Source: Ovis canadensis (lineage: Eukaryota; Chordata; Mammalia; Artiodactyla; Bovidae). Taken from it: a DNA stretch of 64,000 nt. The stretch lies in assembly GCF_042477335.2 (NCBI RefSeq), contig NC_091251.1, positions 31,512,501-31,576,500 on the forward strand, written 5' to 3'. Every line of letters starts with the position of its first letter. Position 1 is the first letter of the stretch. Of the stretch, positions 58,001 through 64,000 are shown in pieces. The translations under genes were made by a program, and so were the position numbers. The notes beneath the pieces are model-generated. The model saw only the letters and a list, made by a program, of their open reading frames with translations. It had not been told where the DNA came from and searched no databases.

Positions 58001-61000
58001 ACTGAGCCTGTGCCCTCTAGAGCCTGTGCTCCACAACAAGAGAAGCTACCGAAATGAGCACCCTCTGCACTAGAGAGTGGCCCTCACTTGCTGCAACTAC
58101 AGAAAAGCAATGAAGACGCAACACAACCAAAAATAAATAAATACTTTTTTTAAAAAAAGACTGTGCTGTCCTTCCAATGAAGGCGGATGTGGGTTCAATC
58201 CCTGGTCAGGGAAGTAAGGTCCCACGTGCTGTGAGGTGTAGCCAAAACGTTTTTTAAAATGCTGCTGTAATGCAGTCCATGAAGACTTGGATGCACCCCA
58301 AGTGTCACCAATGCTACCAGAGATGGTCATGGAAGAAGACCCCAGAATTAAGTTCATGAGATGGGTCTGTGACCTGTAGAGCATGGTTATACAGAGAGTC
58401 TTATGATCATTCAGATTCATAAGGAGCTGTTTAGTCTCAGAACAAATGGGTAGTTTCAAGAACAATGATGTTGTAGGTAATGTTATAGTGGAAAGAAGAC
58501 AGAACATCTCTGCATCTTTCCAAGCTATTATGAAAAATGTTTTTATAAATTTGCTTTAAACATTTTTTTCAGTGAAAACAAGTCTACTTCTATTCACGCT
58601 TTCCCCTGCTGTGCTAACAATCTGATTTCTACAACATTGGCTGGAAGTGAAAATAAAACAGACCTACAATAGAAGTTATTAAAAAAATAAAGTAAAATAT
58701 AGGTTATTTCAACCACAATCCTCATGTCTATTGATTAAAAATAATAGTAATACTACTCTGTTGCATTGGCATCAAAATTCAAGAGATAGAATGTGTGTGA
58801 AGTGACCATTTTTGTCAAAAAGCGCATGCATGTGTACATAGTAGAATACTCCTGTATGGCAGAGGGAAAATGGAAGTCTTAGGGCCAAAGAAGCAAGCTT
58901 GATAGGTTAGGGTTAGGCTGTCACAGTGCTGGTGCACTTTTAAAACTGGAATTAGCTGCCAACATTTAATATATTAAAGGGAAAATTTTAAATTAAATCA
59001 TGACAGTCTCAACCATTCAGGGTTACTTACCTGGCTCCTGTAGCATTTGAGTTAGTGATCCCTGTTTTATGGGGGAAAAAAAGCTAATAATCTCTTCCAG
59101 AAAAAAAATGACAAAGTTTTGGAAGATTATATTCGCCTTGATACCCCTCAGATTATGTCTGCATTGATACCAGTATTTTTGTCAGGTATAAAAGTCATTA
59201 ATCATCTGTATACAAAGGATTTAATTTCAGGAATAATTTAAAAATATGCAAGGTCACAGGCTTACCTATATCAGGGCAGGTATGATCATTGACTCTGAAG
59301 GTTTATAGAATTGGGATCACAGAGATAAGATTTAAATGGGACAAGCTGTCCTACATTGGTGTCAAATGTTACGTTTCAAAATTCAAATTCAATACCATTT
59401 TAAAAATTGCATTTCTAAAGCATTAATTTGTGTTAAAATTCAGCAGAGAGCTTCTGAAGAGATACACAATAGCAATGAAGAGAAGGAGCACATTTTGATT
59501 AGTATCTAACAGATCAGTTAGTAGTAAAATACTTCAGTTTCAGTTCAGTCGCTTAATTGTGTCCCACTCTTTGCAACCCCATGGACTGCTGCACGCCAGG
59601 CTTCCTTGTCCATCACTAGCTCCCAAAGCTTGCTCAAACTCATATCCATCCAACTATCTCATCCCTGTCATCCCCTTCTCCTCCTGCCTTCAATCTTTCC
59701 CAGCATGAGGGTCTTTTCCAATGAGTCAGGGTCTTTTCCAGTGTTACTGGAATAGTAAAATATTTATAAAGACCCAACTGTTGCAAGACTTAGTACATAT
59801 GCCTCCTCTCTCCCAAATGTGTATCAGGGAACATTTGGTGACTTTGAGTGGGAGCAGGAAGGAATTGAGAGATCTGGTCATCCAAAACTATAAGAAGGAT
59901 TATCCATAGATGCCTTTGGAATATATGCTCCTTAAAAACCATCACTTGTCAAGAAATATCTATGTTATACAAGACTACTAAAGGGCTTCCCTGGTGGCTC
60001 AGATGGTAAAGAATCCTTCTGCAATGCAGGAGACCTGAGTTTGACCCCTGGGTGGGGATGATCCGCCAGAGAAGGGAATGAATACCCATGCCAGTATTCT
60101 TGCCTGGAGAATCCCCATGGACAGAGGAGCCTGAAGGGCTACAGTCCATGGGGTCACAAAGAGTTGGACATGATTGAGTCGCTAAAACTTTCACTATTTT
60201 TCTTTTTAAAATTATGAATCCTACTGCCAGGCAGACCTCTTTTCAGATAGATTTGCTTTTCCTGCTCTCTTGAGCTGCTCAGAATCTGAACAGGTGTAGA
60301 GGTGAAATGCCATATATACAGAATTTGTCAGTGATATTACACCAGAAACATTTGTACAAAAAGGAGGAGGAAAGTTATAAAACTCACACTAATGCCACTG
60401 CTAGGGGCCCAGATGACCAAGACATCTGGACCAGGCTAAGCAGAAGCATTATTGGTGTGGAGGTCTCCTTTGGGCAGTGGCCCTCATCCTGGTAAGTTGT
60501 GTTAGACTCCAGGCAACAAATGTGTCCCCAGTGTCCTGGATTCAGTTCCTGAACCAGACTCCAAGTTGCATCATGTTCTTCTGAGCCCTGTGCATGTGCT
60601 TCCCTCTCCCTGACGTACTTGCTCCCTTGCTCCTCCCTTTTCTTTTTGGCTACTTCTTGTTCATCCTGGAGGTCTCAGCTTAAATAGTGTTACCTCTGGG
60701 AGCCCACCTCGACCTCCTAGACTAAGTTAGGTGCCCCATGTTTGTTTCCCCACAACCCCCAGGACTTGAAAAGCTCTGATCACACTGAATAATAGCTTCC
60801 TTTACTGTTTATATCCCCTTATACCTCCAGAGCTTCATGAGGCCAGGAGGCAGGTTTGCCTTGCATTCCTAATGTGAAGTAAGTTACGCAAAAGATATTG
60901 GTTGGATGGTTGAACAAACTACAGTCCAACCTGTCTGCTTCTTAGCTTACTCAAATACTCTCAGGCGGCCTCTCAGCTGTGGGACTGTCTAGTGTTTGTG

Positions 61001-62074
61001 AGCAGGGCTGAGAAGATGGCCAACACTGGCCGTGATGCCTAACAGTTTCCCAAGAAGCAGAAATTCTTGGGACAAGTGAACCAGAGGTTTGGTGTGCAGC
61101 CTGGAACGTCTCAAAAACCAGTCTGGAAAGAATGAGATAGAAAAGGAGGATGTGTGTATGAAGGGGGAGGAAGGAAGCTTGGAAATAGCTTCTCTAGACA
61201 AAGTGGGATGGTAGTATCTTGACCAGAAGCAGAGAATCAGAGATCAAGAAATCAGAGACCAGAATCAGAGATCAGAGAGAGTCAGCAGATGTCAGGGAGG
61301 GCTAAGGCAGATATTTTGGAATGATTTAACACCCAAGGGCAAGAAAGACACCAAGAACTGACACCAGAAGCTAGTTTTGCTTTTCTAGCTTAGAAGCTGG
61401 CCATAACGTGGCTGGTTGTCAAAAAGCACAGGCTCTCAAATCCTCTGTTCTTAAGGAGCTTTAGTTTTTTTCTGCACTATGAAACAGTGCAGCTAAAAAA
61501 AAAAATCACTTTTGAAGACTTTCCATGGTCCTCAACATAGAGTCAAATTTCTTACTATGGCCTGCAAAATCTGTCTGACCAGCCTCATCTTTTTCCAAAG
61601 GCAATAAAGGAATATGAGTGGCTCCAGCCCAGAATGGACTGGATTTTCTGTAATCAGAAGAACCTGGAAAAGGAGAATAACTCTAGCCTGGTTCTTCAAA
61701 CAAATCTGGAAGTTCCACCTGTTAAAACAAGAATGAACTTTCTCCAGGGGCAAGGTGGCAAGAACTCCCTTCCTCTACGTGCAGCCTCTATCTCCTCCCT
61801 CTTCTGGGTCTGGGGATGCTGGGACCCCATCCCTCCTCAGTCTGATCTGGGATGGCTGAGTTGTTTCTGGGGCTGAGCAATCTGGTCCCTCCCTACTTGT
61901 TCCCCTTATCCAAGGTAGGCGGAGAGGGGCTCTGGCAATAAAACATGGGTAAGCCTGACTTCAGGAGTGGGCCCACCATCCCCGACGTGGATGATACCCT
62001 GAGATTTGTCAGGCAGGCAAGTTACCTCCTCGGCCCTCACTGGCAGCCGGCTTCACTTGGATAGGACGATTCAT
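48939..62074 (-). CDS. CELF6: CELF6, CUGBP/Elav-like RNA-binding protein (last ten coding exons, 5' part off the right edge)
   Basis: Minus-strand segments: 62074-62026, 51582-51454, 51351-51272, 51111-50968, 50851-50719, 50610-50464, 50253-50191, 49935-49855, 49768-49625, 49066-48939. They join in frame to 365 codons plus TGA. The protein starts [14 protein letters not shown] (end of RRM1), then RRM2 (RKLFVGMLG ... GCAFVKFG), the CELF linker ([12 protein letters not shown], Ala-rich and Pro/Gly-rich parts), and RRM3 (NLFIYHLP ... CFGFVSFD), ending [10 protein letters not shown]. Human CELF6 has 481 residues, so about 116 (N-terminus and most of RRM1) lie outside. [18 protein letters not shown] and [10 protein letters not shown] favour CELF6 over CELF3-5. 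The family binds UG-rich RNA and regulates splicing and translation, CELF6 mainly in brain. Confidence 0.93.
49625..49768 (-). CDS. CELF6: CELF6 exon: first half of RRM3
   Basis: Acceptor CCTCCAG, then [16 protein letters not shown] and ending TNQSKCF plus G, donor GTGAGT. NLFIYHL is RNP2 and KCFGF begins RNP1. 144 nt, phase 1 at both ends. Confidence 0.93.
49855..49935 (-). CDS. CELF6: CELF6 exon: Pro/Gln-rich linker
   Basis: Acceptor GTCTCCAG, CA completing Ala, then [16 protein letters not shown] and ending PQQQRE plus G, donor GTGAGG. 81 nt, phase 1 at both ends, so it can be skipped in frame. Confidence 0.92.
50191..50253 (-). CDS. CELF6: CELF6 exon: linker, weak donor
   Basis: Acceptor CTCCCCAG, CC completing Ala, then [15 protein letters not shown] and MHHYA plus G. 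The donor is GTTTCA, a poor match beyond GT. The join to the next exon gives YAAAY, as in human. 63 nt, phase 1 at both ends. Confidence 0.88.
50464..50610 (-). CDS. CELF6: CELF6 exon: Pro/Gly-rich linker
   Basis: Acceptor ACCTGCAG, CC completing Ala, then [16 protein letters not shown], and ending NNGLSPYP plus G, donor GTGGGC. 147 nt, phase 1 at both ends. The DNA is CpG-rich. Confidence 0.92.
50719..50851 (-). CDS. CELF6: CELF6 exon: Ala-rich linker
   Basis: Acceptor CTCCCAAAG, then [16 protein letters not shown] and ending APLLPAA plus G, donor GTACTG. The Ala-rich linker is shared by CELF3-6. Confidence 0.92.
50968..51111 (-). CDS. CELF6: CELF6 exon: end of RRM2 and start of linker
   Basis: Acceptor TTACCCAG, then [16 protein letters not shown] and ending ACGAYTTA, donor GTAGGT. 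144 nt, phase 0 at both ends. Confidence 0.93.
51272..51351 (-). CDS. CELF6: CELF6 exon: RRM2 second half
   Basis: Acceptor TGCCCCAG, GC completing Gly, then [16 protein letters not shown] and ending GSRTMA, donor GTGAGG. CAFVKF is RNP1. Confidence 0.93.
51454..51582 (-). CDS. CELF6: CELF6 exon: RRM2 first half
   Basis: Acceptor GTCCCCAG, AG completing Glu, then [16 protein letters not shown] and ending PDGTSK plus G, donor GTGACT. LFVGML is RNP2. Confidence 0.93.
51600..55260. other. Unassigned sequence within CELF6 intron
   Basis: No exon, tRNA-type SINE or LINE recognised over about 3.6 kb, apart from an A-rich patch at 52075-52105 and a small direct repeat near 52890-52950. Open frames up to about 100-134 codons occur on both strands without family resemblance. 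It could be an old, strongly diverged insertion or ordinary unique DNA. Confidence 0.35.
55268..55617 (+). repeat. CHR-1-type SINE, long form
   Basis: GGGCTTCCCTGGTGGCTCAG, GAAGATCCCACATGCCACGG, CTACTGAGCCTGTCCTGTAG and AAGACAGCCAAAAATAAATA. It sits exactly at the left end of the L1 below. Confidence 0.85.
55618..57425 (+). mobile_element. L1 LINE, 3' end of ORF2 and 3' UTR
   Basis: Starts inside ORF2 (TTAGGAATAAATTTAAAC) and runs through [18 protein letters not shown] and QIILGGKK-type frames, a standard L1 ORF2 C-terminal stretch. It then continues into the 3' UTR (ACACAATGGAATATTATTCA, TATGATTTCACTTATGTGAG). It is 5'-truncated with many stops, so it is inactive. Confidence 0.85.
57432..57585 (-). 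repeat. Bov-tA SINE, antisense
   Basis: TTGCTCAGTCATGTCCAACT, ACTGTAGCCTACCAGGCTCC and TTCTCCAGGGGATCTTCC. It interrupts the region just after the L1 end. Confidence 0.85.
57885..58142 (+). repeat. CHR-1-type SINE
   Basis: TGTCCCTGGTGGCTCAGTGG, CATCCCTGGTCGGGGAAGAT and ACAACCAAAAATAAATAAAT. Confidence 0.85.
58150..58258 (+). repeat. CHR-2-type SINE fragment
   Basis: Lies directly behind the CHR-1 copy: GGGTTCAATCCCTGGTCAGG, GAAGTAAGGTCCCACGTGCT and GTAGCCAAAACG. The head is truncated. Confidence 0.7.
58260..59534. other. CELF6 intronic sequence, nothing recognised
   Basis: A/T-rich DNA without a recognisable exon, RNA gene or repeat. Confidence 0.4.
59535..59745 (-). repeat. BovB-derived SINE (ART2A-type), antisense
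   Basis: CTCTTTGCAACCCCATGGAC, GCACGCCAGGCTTCCTTGTC and TTCAATCTTTCCCAGCATGA. A GGGTCTTTTCCA unit is doubled at its right end. Confidence 0.85.
59985..60195 (+). repeat. Bov-tA SINE, nearly full-length
   Basis: GGGCTTCCCTGGTGGCTCAG, TGCAATGCAGGAGACCTGAG, CCAGTATTCTTGCCTGGAGA and GAGTTGGACATGATTGAGTC. Confidence 0.9.
60585..60870 (+). repeat. L2 3'-region fragment
   Basis: GGAGGTCTCAGCTTAAATAG, TGGGAGCCCACCTCGACCTC and CACACTGAATAATAGC, then CATGAGGCCAGGAGGCAGG, follow L2. Confidence 0.7.
62026..62074 (-). CDS. CELF6: CELF6 exon: end of RRM1, 49 nt (first visible coding exon)
   Basis: Acceptor TGTCTTTCAG, then [16 protein letters not shown] plus G, donor [14 protein letters not shown] is the standard end of RRM1 in CELF proteins. 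The preceding exon, expected to read CAFLTYCARDS, was searched for up to 64000 and not found, so it lies beyond the window. The Met is internal, not a start. Confidence 0.9.
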
Positions 62075-63029
62075 CTGAAAGACATCGGACCAACACACCC
62101 CATCAGCACGACCGCCTAGTCCTGGGGCCCCGGCTTCTCCACCCCTGGACTTCTCAGGATCTAAGCCCTCACCCCACCACTCTCTACCCCACCACTCTCA
62201 CACAGGAATTATAGATTTTCTCCAAGATTCCTCCCTTAAATGCAGGACTTTAGAAAGTGCTAAAGCCTGAGGATTAGGCCATAGGAAGCTCAGGGCAAGT
62301 AGAGGAGGGAATGTGGAGGCTAAAGAGATTCTCCTGCCTTGGGCTCTGTGCACAGACCAGGTGAGGCCTGTCCCTCTGGCTCCTGGACTTCCTCTGGGTG
62401 AGAGGAATTGGGTAGCAGGGTAGAACTGATACTGCAGATTTGTGTTTTGTGTCTAAGACTGAGAATATACTTTCTATGTGTCATTTAAACAATCTGGGAA
62501 TCAAGATTTAGTGTTGTCTACCCCCAACTCTGCCGTTTAGTGGTTGTATGACTTAGAGTAAGCCATCCTCACTTGGATTCAACTTGTCAAATGAGAAAAA
62601 CCTCCTCCAAGCTTCTATGTCACTATAGTCTACACTCACCCTCCCAGTCCTCTCCCTGGGCACCCTCTACCCCTGAGGATGCTGGATTTCTCCAGGGTAC
62701 CATCCTCAGCCCCACTCACCCCACTCTTCCCTTTCATCCTGAAGAGTCTCATCCATACCCACAGCCTCTGCTCCTGTCTCCACAGGGATGACTCAGAGCT
62801 CTGCGTCTCCAGCTTGGACCTCCCGCCTGAGCTTGAGCCCCTTCTGGCCAGCTGCTTGCTGGACACCCCGACTAGAAAGTTCACTGGTACTTTCCACTGA
62901 ACACATCCAAACCAGAGCTCATCTTTTTGCCCAGACCTGATCCTTCCAGTCATCCAAGCTGTAAACCTGGAAAGCAGCTTCCTTCCTTCCTCCCTCCCTT
63001 CCCCCACCAACCGATTTCACCTTCTAATT

Positions 63030-63160
63030 CAGGGGTTCCCTGATCAGGGGTAGATATGAATCACCCGGGAACCATATCAGACTCTCAAGTTGGGGGAATT
63101 GTATCATTCATTGGTAAACGCTCCCAGGTGATTTCGATATACACCCCACCCACTCCCATC
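63030..63160 (+). repeat. MER5-like DNA transposon remnant
   Basis: CAGGGGTTCCCTGATCAGG, ATGAATCACCCGGGAACC and CTCCCAGGTGATTTCGATAT resemble a MER5 MITE. Confidence 0.55.
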
Positions 63161-63480
63161 CCCCAACCACCCTGAGAGAACTCATGATTGAATCCCCATC
63201 TCACCTTCCTCTCATGGGTGTTGTGGGGATCACATGAGATAATGGGGACGCAAAAGGTCTTTGTAAACTGCCAGGAGCTGGGTGCGTAGGACGTGAGGAA
63301 TTATTGTTGGGGGGCAGACAGCTGAGTGCTGGGAGGAATGAACCGCAGCCTTCCTGTTCGTGGAGGAAGGGGTACTGATGCCCATCTGGCCTGAGAAGGT
63401 GATGATCTGACCCCCTCCCCTCAGGAAATGCAATGCTTCTGCACCAATCAGGGGCCACTCCATCCTCTACCAGTGTGCTT

Positions 63481-63546
63481 GTTGCTGAGACAACGGGCAG
63501 CTTCCTGTTACCATAGCCACAAGTGCTACCCAGTAACCATGGTAAC
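63481..63546. promoter_or_regulatory. Cluster of X-box (RFX-type) palindromes
   Basis: GTAACCATGGTAAC at 63533-63546 fits the X-box consensus (GTNRCC, two bases, RGYAAC) with no mismatch. GTTGCTGAGACAAC (63481-63494) and GTTACCATAGCCAC (63507-63520) are imperfect versions. Three such sites within 66 bases suggest an RFX-bound element; this is inference. Confidence 0.5.
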
Positions 63547-64000
63547 GCCCTGGCAGTCACAGTTGAGCAATTTCCTTTGGATCAAATTTGGAGGAGGGGG
63601 GAGTGGGGAGGGCTTTAAAAAAAAAAAAAAAGGAAAACAGGCCAAGCCTGAACCAGCACAATCCCCCTCCCTCCCAGGACTCAGGTTCTTATGCGCTCTG
63701 ACACACCCGCCCACTGGTGGTGGAACACGTGCAGTGGACCAGGTTGTGGGTGGGGGCCGAGACGCCGACAGGACTCAGGCTGCAGTCTAGAGGGGATGAC
63801 AGATCAATCCAAGCAGATCAGGGCGAGCTGGACAGGTCTGGACTGACCTGGACCAGGGACCGGGGGGACAGGACCCCTCCCTGGACATGGCCACCTGTGA
63901 CTGTGGAGGAGAGACCAAGAGACAGAGCCATGGAGAGCAGGGACACAGGGAGAGATGACGAGACACAGGAAGGCAGAAATGCTAAGAGAGTAAGACGGAC

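Larger units (their letters stand above)
51583..62025 (-). other. CELF6: CELF6 intron, 10.4 kb
   Basis: Joins the exon at 62026 to the exon at 51582 in phase, so no coding exon is missing. The right half is rich in repeats (55268-60195). The left half, 51600-55260, is mostly unassigned sequence. Confidence 0.8.
62075..64000 (-). other. CELF6: CELF6 upstream intron (runs off right edge)
   Basis: No coding exon recognised. It holds a MER5-like remnant (63030-63160), an X-box cluster (63481-63546) and a 15-A run at about 63619. Whether an internal promoter exists here is unknown. Confidence 0.6.

Noticed and set aside
62071-62074. ATG at the start of the first visible CELF6 exon as a translation start.
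   Set aside because: It follows directly on a splice acceptor and corresponds to an internal Met at the end of RRM1 in CELF proteins.

Overview
The window is nuclear genomic DNA from a ruminant (cattle, sheep, goat or a close relative). It carries split genes with GT-AG introns, three CpG-dense stretches, and a repeat set specific to ruminants: BovB LINE fragments, Bov-tA/ART2A-type SINEs and CHR-type tRNA-Glu SINEs. Older mammalian repeats (L1, L2, MIR, MER5) are also present. Nothing bacterial, plasmid, phage or CRISPR-like is present. Gene names rest on translating exons by eye and matching them to remembered mammalian proteins.

All recognisable genes lie on the minus strand, in the order PKM - PARP6 - CELF6, the same neighbour order as human 15q23. 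Positions 1 to about 1960 are a CpG island with the 5' end of PKM (pyruvate kinase M): non-coding exon 1, its GC-rich promoter, and the start of intron 1, which runs off the left edge. From about 1960 to 7690 is repeat-bearing intergenic DNA.

PARP6 fills about 7690 to 34050. I place 22 coding segments between the stop codon at 7966 and the start codon at 30519, all with consistent phase and splice sites. They give an open frame of 631 codons with a C-terminal PARP catalytic domain. The 5' UTR exon carries two short upstream ORFs. The promoter is a CpG island (33600-34520) with two candidate first-exon donors. One exon has two nested in-frame donors 60 bases apart, a GT and a GC site.

From 34.6 to 47.6 kb is gene-free DNA packed with BovB fragments, SINEs, L2 remnants, a mariner MITE and a long (CCTT)n tract. 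CELF6 follows. Its last ten coding exons (48939-62074, 365 codons) encode the end of RRM1, all of RRM2, the divergent linker and RRM3. The first about 116 codons and the main promoter lie beyond the right edge. Its 10.4-kb first visible intron holds an L1 3' end and several SINEs.

The genes are independent and do not form a pathway: PKM is glycolytic, PARP6 is a mono-ADP-ribosyltransferase, and CELF6 is an RNA-binding regulator of splicing and translation. I found no convincing new system. The most interesting items are small: alternative donors and uORFs in PARP6, regulatory palindromes in the PKM and PARP6 islands, an X-box cluster upstream of the first visible CELF6 exon, and a run of same-phase exons in CELF6.
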